Assembly (NCBI RefSeq): GCF_028389875.1
Contig: NC_084702.1
Location: 54,098,053 to 54,162,052, forward strand
DNA: 64,000 bases
Source of the DNA: Rhea pennata
Taxonomy: Eukaryota > Chordata > Aves > Rheiformes > Rheidae
Direction: 5' to 3'
Each line of letters starts with the position of its first letter. Position 1 is the first letter of the stretch. The notes under the pieces were generated by a model. It searched no databases. It was given only the letters and a program-made list of their open reading frames with translations, and was not told where the DNA came from. A program made the position numbers and the translations under genes. Positions 1 through 14,309 of this stretch are shown piece by piece.

Positions 1-3000
1 AGCTGCCAAATCATCAGAAATTAAGACATTACGATAAGTGGACAAAATGCAAACATCTAAATGGATTAGGAAAGATTAAAAAAAAAAATCCAGATGAGAT
101 GCCTTGAATGATGGATGTTGTTGCTGTTCTTACTTAACAGATCTCATGAGCCACTGAGGAGGTCAAAAAGCACCACTAAAGAAAGAAATCAAAATTGCTT
201 TAAAAATTATTTGGAATTGCTATGTGACCTTTGCGAAGCAAATCATTAGAGCTCCTTCTGGATATCTGGGTTTCCCTACAAGCAACCTAAAAGTAGATTC
301 AACAGTTATTGTTGTAATATACTTGTCAAGGAGCAGATTCACTAGGGTTCCACCCAAGGTCTTGCACAGTCCTCAAGTCTTAGAAATCCAGCACCTTTCC
401 CAGAAAATTAAAGGTTAGGAAATAGCTTGTTTGGAAATCTGACAACAGCAAGACCAAACACCTGAGACACAAAAGAAAGAATGATGCTGAATCTCAAAAT
501 GGATTGTGGCTGCAACAGTCTCTACTACAGGAAAACATCCTGTGAGGATAAGACAGGGGAGAAGCCAAGCAAAAGCAAAGACCAAGGGCTCCCAGTAAGA
601 TTACAAACACTACAACTGTTCTCTGCAACAAGAGGGAAGCTATTTAGGGCTTACCTAGCCAGCTGGCTCCTGTGTCAGCAGTACATTCTTCTAAGCAGTT
701 GCATGAAAGCAGTGAATATAATACATGATTTTTTTTTTTAATATATATAACCTCTTGTACACCATTGTCAGAACAAAAGGATTTGGTTCTAATAATTTCT
801 CCACTCCCCTTAAAAAAGGTAATAGAAAGTTAAGAGTCTCACAGTAGACCAGGAAATAAGTTATTCTTGCCCTAGGAAGCTACTGAACCAACTGGACACA
901 ATGTATACTGTGAAGGCAAGAGAAAGGACACCAGTGATGAAACAGGTCTTACACAGTTACTTGCTTTTGGTCATGTGTCCCTCTTGTTAGCACTCTGAAG
1001 CATCTTCTAGGATGATCTGAGTGAAAGAAGTAAAAAGACAAAAAAAGCTCATATAATATTCCCAGAACTATGCATTCAAGACCAATCAGAAGCATTGCAT
1101 TACGATTTGTGAGGGAGAAGTCAGCCAGGGAAGACAAAGCAAGCAGTTTGAAATTTAAGCAAGACAAAGCAGCCATCAAGGAAAAAGATTCAAAAAGGAC
1201 TATGCTGGAAAGATGAAGCAAATCTGTATACAACAATATAATATTAACTATTAAACAAAAAAGCAAAAAAAAAAAAAAAAAAAAAGAATTTCAATGATTA
1301 AAAAATTAGTCTTTACAGTGAACAGACATCCTGGTAGCTTAAGTGCCATTAAGAGAGCTTGCTGCAATTACAAAGAACTGCTTTCCTTAAGAATCATTAT
1401 TTCAAGTTACCCTTTCACACACACACACACAGAAAAAAAAGTCTTTCCAAATCCAGTAGTTAAGTGCATCAAAATCAAACTGCTTGAAACAGGAGATATG
1501 AGAGTATTTTTCCCAGTAGTAAGAATCTGTAAAACAACCCCAACAGATCTGAGTGAAAGACTGAACTAAAGTCATTAAGTTCTACAGGAATATCACATCT
1601 GTAGGTCTTGTGATTAAGCCTTTCTCAGGTCTGATCCAGTGTTTTCCCTGTATGCAGAAACATGGACATGTTACCTTATGACTAACTTGTTAACAACTTT
1701 TACATCACCCATTAAACCACAGATGAACACCCTAAAATACTGCAAGGATAAACAAACATCTCTGTGCAGATGGCGTTACCCATACCCTAACAGATGGGAA
1801 GTACTATTAGGCCTGTTTTACTATTAAGGAAAGCAGTCAAGAAACTGATTTGCCAGGAGGCCATAAGAAACAAATGGCTTAGGAAAGGCATGCGCTCAGA
1901 TCTCACATACCCAAACAGCCATCCTGCTATGAATCATCTAGGCTGTGAACACACATACATACACTTACATGTCTTCAAAAAAGTAAAAAGCAAAGATACA
2001 AAAAAAAAAAGTGACATTTGCAGAAAGTCAATGAACTTTAAGAAATCTTCTTGGCTCTCAAGTAAGTTATTTCCATGTTTTAGTCCACGATGAAAGGTAA
2101 ATCTATTACATAGAGAACCATTTGGCATTCCTTTAAATTTCCAGCAGAATGTACATTTGAATGGTTGCCTTTACTTGGTTCACTTTGCTGGCATGCAGCC
2201 AAGATATCTGCTGCTACGCTACAAGAATGTAATACAGCATTAAGGGAAGAATCTCTCTCTCTCTAAAGCATTTTAATATTAGTGTAAGTGGTGCAGACAT
2301 GACTTCTCTGTAGGTCTGTAGCAGATTTCATACTGCTGATTTTGGAGCCCTCTCAGGTCGCTGCACATATTGGACCACATAATACTGGACACCAGCTACC
2401 AAGGCTTTCCCTCAGGCCACCAAGTAATGCACTTATGAAACTTCCATCTTCAGTAGGCAGCACAAATGTGAAAACAATTAATCTATGACCTGCAAGCTCA
2501 AAACCATTACAATAACAAATCTGCACCAAAATGAATTGTTTCTATTTTTCCCATAACATGGATCATCTGATTCAAAAAGCATTATTTTTATACACATTTA
2601 TATCTGAATTTCATATTTGACTTTTTTTTGGCTTTAAATTACAAAATCAAGTGCTCAGAGGTTAAGAGGAGCCACATTCAAGGCTGCCCTGTGCATTCTT
2701 AATTCAGTTCTGTAAGTGCAAGTATAGTGCCTTTTATTACCTTAATCTTTTTCCAAGAGATCCTAATTCAGTTATTCCATGCAAATGAGACATTATTTCG
2801 TGTTTTGCTTTATCATATTCTTGAATGCATGTCTCCATAACTTTTTTTATTGCACACTAATCAGAGTTCAGAACTTCTTCATATGCTTTTGTATGACACT
2901 TTTCATCACATCATCCAGATGCTTCCTTAGAATTAATGCATTTATTTTAACAACAGTCTGTAAGGTAAGAAGGAATTACACATCATAATCACATCATAAT

Positions 3001-6000
3001 GCACAAGGGAGTGTGACAACCGGCTGTTTTTGCTGACTCCTGGGTGCTTGACCTTGCATCCCTAAAGCCTGTTCATATACTCTGTGCAAATGACTCCTTG
3101 TACTGCATAGGAAAGCCAAACAAGAGAGGCAGAACAGAACTACACTTCACACAAACATGCACTAATACAGAACAGCATCAGAAACTCATCTCCAGCACTT
3201 GGACCTGACAGCAGGTCCAACTGTAAGCTGAGCTGACAGCATGACAACAGTAGCGACTACTATCCTGCACTGGGATAACCACTAGAGGGAGAAGAGGCTT
3301 GTAACGCACAACTGGGCTTTACACTTTGGATCTGCTGTCAGAACACTGAGTTTCACGATTCACAAGTTCTAGTGCCAGTTTTGAACTAAATATAATTTAG
3401 TGATTACAGCCTCTTCTGGCCCAGTTTGTTTAGCCAGATATTAGTACCAAGTTAGGTGCAGTCTTCAGTTCTCAGTCTTCACTATTACTTAAAATTTTAG
3501 ATGGAGTAAGGAAGTCACTCAGGAAAGAGACAGAGCTTTAACCATAATTATGGCCCTGCTTGCACTCAAAACACACAAAATATTGATTCCACTTGTGACA
3601 GTAACCATGTCTCATCAGCATGTTGCTTAGGCAAAAGAAAAGGGGAAGAAGAGTCCAGAAGCATGAATTAATCTGCATCTTTTATGTTCTTTCTCCCTTC
3701 ACAGCTTGTGTTCCTTTCTTATGGCAAGAAAGCTACAACCTGAGGACCTCACAGTCATCAAAACAATAAATATACCTGGCAAATAACACCTATACAGTTG
3801 AGTACCATCCCAAGAATATTATTCCTGTCTCCTTTGCCTGATGTTCCTTGTCAAGCTCTAGAAACAGACTTCTGCCTTTAAATGCATCAGCAATATTATC
3901 ACCTCCATACAATCCTTAGTACTGTTTTTCTCTTCATCTCTGCACACAGCTTTTCCTTCCTTTTTTCTCCTGAAAGAGTTTTGAAGCTGACCCATGACTT
4001 TTAAATTCTCCCTAACATATTTACTAGGAAGAAACATTTTAAATATTTCTCTAAAATTGTGCTGTGTGTACCAAATGGAAGAAAACCTGATTAGCATAAA
4101 AGAAAGCTGCAGTTCTCTTGTCAAGCTTGAAAATCCATGCATGCATAGGGTTAAAAATGAATTTTTGATTTCATTTTAGAGCAGATCATATTCTGTTCCA
4201 GAGAAGAATATAAAATCTTTGGCATTTCTGAAACAACTTTTTATAAAGGAAGGGAAAAAGAATGGAAAGCAGAGAAAAAGAACTAATAGATGCAATCATT
4301 CTAAATTTCTGACATGTGAAGAATCCAGCATATAACAAACATATCAAAGAGAAAACAGCAATAACGTACTAGGTTTGAGGACCTACATGGGAGTTTTAGA
4401 ACTTTATCTACAACCACAAACACTCAAGGGTAATGGTTGGCTGGCTGAAAAAAATTGACAGACATTCCCAACAGCAGCAGCAGAACACTTACTGTCCTGA
4501 GGTACCACGGATAATGGTATCTACAAGTGTGTCAGCTGTCTGAATTCCCATTACAGTAAACCAAGATTTAGTCACTACAGTCATTAGGGCCCGTTCAGGT
4601 TAAACGATGCCTAACTCAGGACGGGATGAACAGCTCTCTAGACTTTACTAACCGTATTGACTAGAATTCCATTGACTGTAGAGCGATCTAGATCACACAT
4701 GGGGCACTTCAAGGTACATAAGCAGCATCCTACTCTTCATTCTACTGCTGTATGTAGATATTTCCAGAGTTTATAATTTATGAGACATGATATTTTAAAA
4801 GAGCGATACAATACAGGGTTGAAGAGATTATAGAGGACACTATTATTGTAATGCAATGGAAATCCTGCAGTAATTTAAGAACCTGAACTATACTAGGTCA
4901 AAACTACAGAATGATTAAGAAACAGATAATGAAATTTCCAAGAAGAAAGGAGAAAACTGTAAGAGGGAGATAGAATATAACTCCAGATTCCTTTCAGTAC
5001 TTACAGCATTTAAATTTTAAGACAAAAACATATTTTCAGAAGATACAGTGGAACTGATGAGAGCATTAAAATAGTAAAAATAAAATCACATAACACAGTA
5101 TCACTCAACTAAGAATTGAGAGTTTATAAACACTTGCTGATGAAATCTTTAACTTGTTCCAACTGTATCACTCATGGAAAATATAATACAGATATTGAAA
5201 TAGTTGGACCGAACTGAGGAAGCCTCTACTTTTTATATAATAATGTTAATCTGACTTTTCAGCTTTTCAAAGACTACAGTCTTTGAACTCCTGTAGGTCC
5301 ATGGATCCTGCCCTAAGGATTTGTGAAAGGTAACTAAGAAAGGATGCCTGTCATCATAATCTTATATTTGTACTCCAAACAGAAAACCTTATGGTCTTGG
5401 CAAGTTAAAACATATTGCAAGCCAGATTCATAATAATATATTCATAAGAATCTAGTGCAGAGGTACAGTGCTAAAATAAGCCTCATCAGTCTTCTCTATC
5501 AGTAGCAGCTGGTAGACAGAAAAAGATGAAAGAGGTACTAGGTGAAATCTCATTTTCCTTCAATGATATGAACAGGCTGATGAGAGCGTCTTTCTGAATT
5601 GCTGTGGCTCATGATTGTGGCCAATTAGAAATCAGGCAAAAACCTGATTGCATTGTCATCCATCCAAACAAAAATTAACACCTCCCCTCCCTCAATCTAT
5701 GAAAGAGCCACTGAATCTAGATCTGTCCACTTATGAAGTACAGAATGAGAAAGCTCAGAACATCCATATTGAAAAAGGGGCTTTGTTATGATTTGTTAGC
5801 AGCCATGGCATCAAATTTGCTTTGAAGATGTGGATCTAGAAAACCTACACTATGGCTGCCAGTAAAATCTATTGCCAAGAACAGCTGAAAGTGGTGGACT
5901 GGTATTTTCAAATTTCACTATCTTCATCAGGTGCATGAGGTCTACATTAATGATTTACTGCACTGGAGGTACAAATCTGCACTTTTTGGTACAAATCTGC

Positions 6001-9000
6001 TCCACATCTCTATGTGGTGTCTTGGAGAATAAGCCATAGACACTCCTGTAGTGCTCCAAGCACTTTCCCTCCAAGTGAAACCAAGGTTGAAGTCAAACAG
6101 TAGGACAGTATCTAGAGAGCCCCATTTGCAAGGTGGGCACAAGGTCCTCCAGCAATTAGCTTTCTCTATATACATGAAGAGTGAAGTCTACTGGCAACTG
6201 CAGCAGAATTCATTGCTATCAGAAACCCAATATTGACATATGGGCCTGGAATTATAATAAACTGCACCAAAACAAACCCTGTCATTTCTATCTTTGAACA
6301 AACCACTCAGCAACGCAGACACACTGCAAGTGACGAGAATGGTAATTATGCAGCCGAACTGAGCAATCAACAGGTTTTATTGTACACACAGGTTCCTATG
6401 ATAAAAAATTCTCAGTAAACTTAACAAAAAAAGCTGCTATATCACAAATAATGACACTGCAATATATATGATACATGTATATGTATACATAAGGACTCCA
6501 ACAATGTTATCAGATTACTACATAAACAGAAGATGCTCTGCCTGGATCTTCTGTTCTAGGTACATAGTGAGAATAAGGGTGGCATGTGACTGGAAAATGA
6601 TGCTATGTCTCCTCTGATTCTACTTGGATGACAACAAAGAAGAAAAAACAAATAAGTTATAGAAGTTAAACACTATTAAAATGTAAATTAAGATGAATGG
6701 GGCATAATTATCCAGTAGCTTAAGGCCTGACTTACCGCTTTTTGTGCTTCATCTTACCCTTGAGGAATTAATGCCATTTGATCAAGCAATTTGAGTGCAA
6801 CACTACTAGCACAAACTCAAAGAGACTAAATGAAAAAAAAGTACTAAGACAGGTAATAATAATTTGAATGAAGTTCAGATTATACTGCTACGAAACTTTA
6901 TTTAAAATGTATATTGAATATTAAGATTTCCAGTGTAAGCTACACTGCTGCACATAGGTTCACAGGTTTTATATTTGTGATATTGAGTAGGTTAGGAAGA
7001 TGCAACACACATTCCTATACACTAAAATATTTGTGTGCTATCTTTGTTTTTTATGCTTTGGGATGAAGTTCTACTTGATATGCTTCTGTCCTTTCACTGC
7101 TTGACATTTCACCTGTTAGTGAAATGGAATTCCTAGCAACTCCACAAATAAGCCTTTGCCAAATGGCATTCACTTTGGGAAAATTATTTTTCCAATAAAT
7201 TCATTATAGAGGATGCATTTTGATTAAAGCATATTGTAATTATTCCATCATGTTACAATACTTCACAAAGAAATGTGAAAGATTTACCCTCTAGTTTCTT
7301 TCCAATTATACTTTGTCTCCACAAAATCTGTACTTGCTACAGTCACCCACCATCGTCTTCTAATTATTTTTTATACCAAGAGGCTCAGGTGATGTCTTTT
7401 GTTGGCTTTTGCCCTCAAGTGTAATACTCAAGAATATAAACAACCAATTAGTCTCAAGTTCCTAACATGTCACTTGACATGGATTAAGATAGATTAAGAA
7501 TTGGATTTTAAATAGATTAGGAATTTAAATATTATTCAGTGGCATCAATATTCTCCAATTTATGCACATGTGAATTTAATTAATTTTTTTTAAAGAGGAA
7601 AACATTTCAAAAATGAATCATTTCTGCTATAACTCATTTCTCTGCTATGTATATTTTCCAGTACATACATATTTTGTGTAATTACAAACAGACCATTTTA
7701 TAACACTGACACAAATATGCATTTTCAAGAGTCAGTAGTAAATGTTTAAGAAACATTTAAATTTTGGCAAAACAGCAGTAAGTTTGGCCATGATTTTTTT
7801 CTATTCATTTTTATATCCCCAAACATGCTCACTGCTAAGCAAAGAGGCAAACATTAAATTACAAAACATGTATCAAGAAGCAAAGTTTAGTCAATAGAGA
7901 GAACACATGAATTATATTTTTCTATTTATATCTGCCTGTTGCCTTAAGGCCAGAAAGCATACCAAAAGTTCCCTTAACAATTCTGTATGAAGGGCCAGAG
8001 GCATCCTCTTCAACGCAGCTCGCTTTAAATGGAAAGCAACATCAGCAATCAGTTTTTAGGTTATTCCTTACATGTGTCTCAAAACAGCCTAAATCAATTT
8101 ATTTTGTGAACTTACATCCACAAACTAAATTGTCTCATGACAGTTACAAGAATCCTACTCACTGAAAGAATCTTTATGAGAAGGTCTTACAGAAACACTC
8201 ATCCCAAAAGTGCTAATATTTCATTTTCCCACTGGCCACCATTTTGAATTAACACTTTCTTTTTTAAGGCTAGTCCATCAAAAAAGAGGGGGAAAAAAGG
8301 AGAAAAAAACATTTTTGACTACAAGAATATTTTTAAAGTAGCATCACTATTAATATTCTATGTTATCTACTATAGAAGAACCATGATCACTAGAATGACC
8401 CAGGCACTGACAAGGATAATTCACCTCTCTTTTTTTTGAAATGTAGCAGAAATTTCTAAAGCATGGGCATCTGTGTCTGACCTATGCACTAGAACATCCC
8501 AAGCAGTAACCCGCCAACATGCAGACAACAAGGTCTATGGACCATACTACACCTGAAGTTGGCAAGCTATCTTGCAGAAATCTCAGCTGTCTACTATGTC
8601 TATCAGACATAGGATACTGGCCCAGTAAAAGTGGCCTAGTTTTGGTTTGGCCCAGTAAAAGTGAAGAAATTAACTTCTAACTGGTTATGAAACCTTCAGA
8701 CAAAATAACCCTTTAAGTGTTGCTATAAGGTCTTATACCTACATAACTGGCAGAGAGGTACAGTAAAATTTGTTGGTGGCATGTGTCTTTTTTATCACTT
8801 CAAGGACTGTATGTAAAATGAACACTGTAAAATCACTATATCCTTTATAAAATAGAGCTACAGGAAGCTGCAAAAATTCAAATAATTGGATTTTGTTAAT
8901 CTGTGGGGACATAGGTTTAATACTGCATTTAATTTTGCTAAGTGGGAGGAAGATTATTGCTGGCAAGGTACAAAGAATAGTCTCTGCTCAAATCGTATAA

Positions 9001-12000
9001 AAATTTTAAAGTTTAAATACCCCCAGACAATTTTTCCCATGGTAGCTATAGTTGTACATTTTGGTGTATTCAGCATACAGTTATGAGAGAAACTACACAT
9101 ACAGGCCTCCCCTCCATACAGATAAAAATAAAAATAATTTGTATTTCACTACATACATGTTTCCAGTAGTTAATTACAGAAAGACACTTGCTAATTGACA
9201 ATACTCAGTATCCTACAAAATTTTGCAGAAAGCACAATTTTTAGGCATTTCATTTTTTTTCTTTGAAAGAGACTAGCCACTCACGGATACAAACCCATTC
9301 TTTCCAAAAATTCTGAAACAAAATTTGAAACTCATTCTCCAAAACCCTGTCACAGTGGAGTACTTGCTGGGAGCTGCAGCTGGTTACAGTATATAGTTCA
9401 TGTGGGGTTATTTTAACTAATTAAAAAAAATAACTAATATCAGAATTTAAACTTTCAAAGTGCAATATTTTCATGCCTAAACTCATTATTTTGAAAATAA
9501 GTGACTTCCACACTGCTTTTCTTTTACTAAACCATTTTTTTTCTGAAATGATCTTGAAATAAGATCACAGTGGTTAACAACAACTGTTTGCATTTATGAA
9601 AAACTCTTCTAAAATTTGAGGGAGATCAAAGTACTTTTCTTTAAACATTAATAGTTCTTCCTAAAAAATCATGAATATCTATAACACACGTAGTCTGATG
9701 CCATATTCCCAAAACATCAACTGATTTGTATGTTACAGAGTTCCTTAACATTAGGAAAGGTACTGCAATTTTAAAAGAATTTGGTTTGAAACAGAAGGAA
9801 AACATACTAACATTTCAAGGTAAAAGACAAAAAAAAAAAAAAAAAGTACATTATCATTGTAAATTTTTAAAGCTCTTAATATATCAATGAAATGAACATT
9901 TTACTGTCATTTGGTATCTTCTATAAAAGGGTAAAATAGTTCTTGTACTTTTGTAATGTTTCTTCATGACAGACAGTTGGAAGAGCATAACAGCACCAGC
10001 AGTGGTTAAAATGTGAAATCGTTAAGCTGCTGCATTTATTGGGAGTTATATGCTCAAACCTAAACACATTTGTTGACTGAAAGAATCTCGTGTATACTGA
10101 AGTACATCTCCAACAGTCTCCCCATTGAACTCCAAAAACCTTTGAACAGAATTCTTATCGGACATATAATTTGACAAGCAACACTAAACCAATTCAAATT
10201 AAAACGAAAAGGATCTGCAAACTAAGGAAAATAACACCTATTTTTTTCTGCATGCATCTTCCATAATCTTTATCTACACAATTTAAAGAAAACACATTCT
10301 TTTTCAAATAATCATTCAAAGGAAGCTGACGGAACTCTCTTCTGTGGATTAACTGTTGAAAGCCAAACAAAGTGCTGCGCACCTCATGCATAATTCTCAT
10401 TTTTCTAGTTGGTTATGTCCTATTTATTTCAATGAAATACAGAGGGAAATAATTGAAAAAGAAAATTCTTCTTCAGCAGCAACAAAACAATTCATGAAGT
10501 CTCCAAACTGTTATCTTGAACTATAGCCTCCTTAAGTTGCTCCAGCAACTTCAGTTCTGATGCACTGTGCTGTCTTTATCATGCCATTCTAATGCTGCAG
10601 ATTTTTCCTGTCATATACTGCAGCTATTGAAATGCTTTACCACTAAGCTACCAGGTAAAATAAGATCTAAGCCAAAGAAACAAAAACTTAATTACAGGAT
10701 ATGATGAATGAATCCTGAACACAGACCTGTCACCACATCTCTTCCTCCAATTTGTTTAATTGTATAGTAGGTATCTCCCTACTACCTAAACTTCCCAGGT
10801 AGTTAAAACTCAAAAGACCTTATTTTTATTTCTCTCTCTTTCGGAGAGGAGAGATCTAATTCAAAAAATTCTTTTAAAATTGACATACAACTTCCTATCT
10901 GCCTGTTTTTTTTTTCATTCCATTAATAGGTATTTGTGGTTAAATCAAGGTAAATTAAAGCTAGCACTCTTTTATACTCTCAGTAATTAACACGTATAAT
11001 GCCGAGTTTCTCTTATCATCTTCCTCTGTTATTAGACTGAAAGGTTCACATTTTATTACTTCATGCCTGCAAGGATATGAACACCTTTCTGTTTAGAAAG
11101 GAAAATAAGTTCTACACTAATTACTTGTCAAATACTTTCATGTTTGTTGTTATTGATTAGTTTTACTCTCTGAGGGAGGTTCCTGTGCACCTTAGCATTA
11201 TTATTAACAATGAAGATTATTATTCTTTAACAAGTGAAAGGTGATTTTATGTGGAGGAAAAAGATGTTTTTAAATGGTCTGCCTCAAACACCCAGCTGCC
11301 TTGAACATTCAAACTAGGATCTCAGGAAAAAAAATGTTTTTGAAGTGTTCTTCCTCTTAAGTAGCAGCTTGCTATTTTTTTAAAAAAAGTAAACATAGTT
11401 GATGTTTAAAGCAAAGTAAAATTCAGCTTGCTCTTCTGTAATTATTTTGTCTCTGCACCACCAAAGGTAATTACAAACTCAAACGTTCATCACTACAAAA
11501 GCATTATGTAAAATTCCCAAAGAACAGATATGGAAAAGCACTGTTGTCACACAGTGCTCTCAGTATCTTAACAACACTAGCAATAAACAAGTATACAGAG
11601 CCCATATAAAGGGGACAGGGAAATATTCATGTTTAATTTGACCTAGGGAATCTCCTCTACTTCTTGTATCAATGCTTACGAAAAAGCATACCTCAAAGCA
11701 ACAAGCAAGAATGTGATTGATGACTGTAACATAGGTACAATCATCCCAGCATGCAGAAGTTCACTTGCTTAACTGTGCATTGTTTCAAGCTGTGTAGGTA
11801 CCCAAGTATTTGTTCTGAACAAACACACACACGAAAAAAAAAAGGGGGGGGGGAGGAGAAAGATCTGAGCACTCTTCACGGAGAGCTAAGTTTTCAGACT
11901 AGCCCAACATAGAGAGGTGATGATTTTCATAAACTGAGCTAGGTATGTCCCCCTCTCATAATCAGCAGCCACTTGAAACCACTCAGAATTATCCAAACTT

Positions 12001-12450
12001 TTCCAAATCACTTTGACATGTTTACTTTCTTCTAGTTAGAGAGAACAAAGTAGCACATGCCAGCTGCAGATTCATACAAATTATGACAGAGCAGTAAAGA
12101 TCATCATGAATTTATGTTAGGTTATAAGAGACGTGTGGTAAGATACTCGATTTGTACCTATGCCAAATAACTACAGTGTCCTTTTCCTCAGAGCTATACA
12201 ATACACAGTATGCAACAACTTGCTTGACCCCAGATGCACGTCAAACGGAGCAGCTTTATCGGTGGGTGTTCTGCAGTTCACGCATTCAGAACTGCCATCC
12301 CTTACAAGGTGGAATTCCACCCAAACCCTCGATTTTTTTTTTTTTTTTGAATCAAGCTATACAAGATTTACATTTTATATCTTGATTATTCGTTTCATCA
12401 CCATTTCTAACGCAAATACGGTCCACTTCAGCACATGTGACTAGCAAAGG
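1..12450 (-). other. RASGRF2: RASGRF2 intron 1 (partial), AT-rich, no exon seen
   Basis: This is the downstream part of the first intron, running off the left edge of the window. I looked on the minus strand for the next RASGRF2 exon, which should continue the PH domain with YYFTVLFGHEGQ-like residues, and did not find it. The stretch is AT-rich with short low-complexity runs: a 21-A tract at 1265-1285, a short CA tract at about 1417-1431, and a 16-T tract at 12333-12348. Small direct duplications occur near 2970-2995, 5968-6000 and 8618-8663. Open frames here are under 105 codons and resemble no known protein. Confidence 0.7.
1265..1285. repeat. Poly(A) tract, 21 A
   Basis: An uninterrupted run of 21 A residues in RASGRF2 intron 1. 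No recognisable retroelement body precedes it. Confidence 0.95.
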
Positions 12451-12469
12451 ACCCCCCCCCCCGCCTTCT

Positions 12470-12710
12470 GCTGCATCGCGCAGCTTGTGAGCGGAGGCAA
12501 CCTCCTCCCTGCCCCCGAGCACCTGCACTCCCGGCTCCCTCCGGAGCCCCCAGAACCGCGCCTGGAGGCTGCCTGCGGCTGTCCACAGCAGCTCCGAGAG
12601 GCGGCAAGCCCGCCGCCGCCCCGGGACGGACCCCGCTGCTCATCAGGCACACTCGGACTCCCAGCGCGCTGCTCAGCACGCTTCCCCTCAAAACCGCTAC
12701 TTGCCGAGTT
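12470..12710. other. GC-rich block downstream of RASGRF2 exon 1
   Basis: About 240 bp of CpG-containing GC-rich sequence lies in intron 1, separated from the main island by a less GC-rich stretch (about 12710-12830). It follows an 11-C run near 12450. It may be a satellite of the main island or part of an alternative first exon. No coding similarity was recognised in either strand. Confidence 0.4.
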
Positions 12711-13226
12711 TCATCTAGCAAGCGTGGTTGTATCACAGAAGTGACAGCATGAAAATGACTGAACTACAGGATTTCGTTAGGTCATGAAACATTACTGTCC
12801 AGACACCCCACTGAGTGTGCAACTACTAGGAGAAAAGTCGAGCAAGGCAAAGGTCTTTCTGCCAGTTCTGCGGGCTCGGAGAACAGCTGGCCTTGCCACT
12901 TTCTAAGCGGTTGCTGCTGTCCTGAGGAACTCGGGAGTGACACGAATTTCCCCGGCCGCGGCAGGGAGCAGTTACCTGCATCTCCCCACGAGGAAGCCAG
13001 TCTAGGGCCGAGAGAGGCGGCCGGGCGGCCGCGCCTCACGCCTCCTCTCACCCCCGGCGCGGCAGCGGCCGTTGCGCAGGGCGCCCCCCGCCCTCACCGC
13101 CTGCTCCTGCCTCTTCCAGCCGCGCTCCGTCTCAAAACGCGCCCCCGCTCGCCCCCTCCACCCCGCACCCCCGAGCGCCGCTCCCCGTCCCCGGTGGGGC
13201 CGAGTTGGGACGGCTCCGACCGGCGG

Positions 13227-13246
13227 CGGGAAGGGGGGGGGAGGGG
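13227..13246 (+). other. G-run with G-quadruplex potential in RASGRF2 intron 1
   Basis: A plus-strand tract of GGG, a nine-G run and GGGG separated by one or two A residues lies about 90-105 bp past the first donor site of RASGRF2. It can in principle form a G-quadruplex on the template strand of the gene, with a C-rich tract on the other strand. Such tracts are common in CpG-island first introns. Confidence 0.4.
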
Positions 13247-13332
13247 CGTCCGCGCCGCGGGCGGGCGGGAAAACGGCGGGCGCGAGGCGCGGCCGTTGGG
13301 CGGCCGTTGGGCGGCCCGCGCCGCGGCGGTAC

Positions 13333-13617
13333 CTGCTTGTCCAGGGCGGCGTCCTTGGCGCTGCCGGCGGCGGCGGCTTTGGGGGCCGGCACCCGCTCGC
13401 AGTTGCAGCCTTCCAGCATGTACATGCCGGCGGGCCGGGCGCTCTGCTCGCTCTCGAAGTAGAAAAGCATGTTCTGGTAGAGCGCGAACCACTTCTCGTG
13501 CCAGCGGTTGGTCTCGGCCGTCTTCTTGCTCAGGTAGCCGCGCTTGGTGCCCTCCTTGCGGGCCAGCAGCGCCAGGTACAGGGCGTGCCCCTCGTTGTAC
13601 CGCACGCTCTTCTGCAT
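13333..13617 (-). CDS. RASGRF2: RASGRF2, first coding exon (N-terminal PH domain start)
   Basis: This exon encodes 95 residues beginning [20 protein letters not shown]. That matches the RASGRF family N-terminus and is closer to RASGRF2 ([15 protein letters not shown]) than RASGRF1. The stretch from about residue 22 ([10 protein letters not shown]), through [18 protein letters not shown], to [10 protein letters not shown] is the first half of the N-terminal PH domain. The start ATG sits in a good context (CACC before ATG). The exon ends in phase 0 at LDKQ, followed by a GT donor (CAG|gtaccg), which is where the mammalian gene also splices. RASGRF2 is a membrane-associated exchange factor for Ras and Rac that responds to calcium/calmodulin, mainly in neurons. 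Its coiled coil, IQ, DH, second PH, REM and CDC25 parts lie beyond the left end of the window. The exon is GC-rich with an alanine run at residues 81-84. Identification is confident. Confidence 0.95.
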
Positions 13618-14036
13618 GGTGCCCCGGGCCGCGGCGGCTCCCGCCGCCCTCCTCCGCCCGCGCCGCGCCCCTGCGGCGGGGCGCTCACAGCCCGCCCGCC
13701 CCGCCGGGCATCGGGCAGCGTCCGCGGGCGCTCAGCGCGCCAGCACCGGCTGCGCCGCGCCGCGGCCGCGCTCCGCGGGCGCCGCCACGCACCGACGGGC
13801 GGCACGCCGCCCCCCCGCCCGCCCTCCGCGGGGCTCGGCGCCGCGCCTCGCCCAGCGGGGCGAGCTGCCGCGGCGCGGCGCGGCCCCGCTGCCCGCGCTA
13901 AGCCCCGCGCCGCCCTGCCGGGGCCCGGGCCCGGGCCGGGACAGCCCGCGCCTCCCTCCGCGCGCCGCCGGCGGAGTGGTGCGCGGCCGGCGAGCTGCCC
14001 CCGAGCGACTCCGCCGGGAGGCAGCAGGGGAGGCGT

Positions 14037-14042
14037 CACGTG
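14037..14042. promoter_or_regulatory. Palindromic E-box CACGTG
   Basis: The sequence reads TCACGTGG with the palindromic core CACGTG, about 420 bp upstream of the RASGRF2 start codon and inside the CpG island. This core is the binding site of USF, MYC/MAX and MiT/TFE bHLH-zip factors. Binding here is inferred from the motif and promoter location only. Confidence 0.4.
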
Positions 14043-14309
14043 GGGATCAGCCGTAAGCCGCTTTGAGACCGATTTAAAGAGCAAAGTCGCCGCCGCAGCG
14101 CCCGGCCCCTCCCTCTGCGCGGCGGCGGGGCCGCCCCCCGCCCGCGGGGTTGTGCGCGGCCAGCCGCGGGGGCAGCGCAGCCGGTACCTGCCGTCGCACC
14201 CGGGGGCGGCGGGACGGGGCCAGGCGCTGCTCCCCGCTGCCGGCCGCGGTAGCAAGGGGCACGAGCGGCCGCTGGTTTGGTGTCTCTCTCTTGTATTCTC
14301 CCACATAGC

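Larger units (their letters stand above)
12900..14300 (-). promoter_or_regulatory. RASGRF2: CpG-island promoter and first exon region of RASGRF2
   Basis: This stretch is far richer in G+C and CpG than the AT-rich DNA on either side, and it surrounds the RASGRF2 start codon. The minus-strand promoter and 5' UTR should lie between 13618 and about 14300. No canonical TATA box is evident just upstream. A TTTAAA-like tract at 14073-14078 and an E-box at 14037-14042 are the clearest discrete motifs. The transcription start cannot be fixed from sequence alone. The long open frames across this island on both strands come from a lack of AT-rich stop codons and are not separate genes. Boundaries are approximate. 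Confidence 0.85.
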
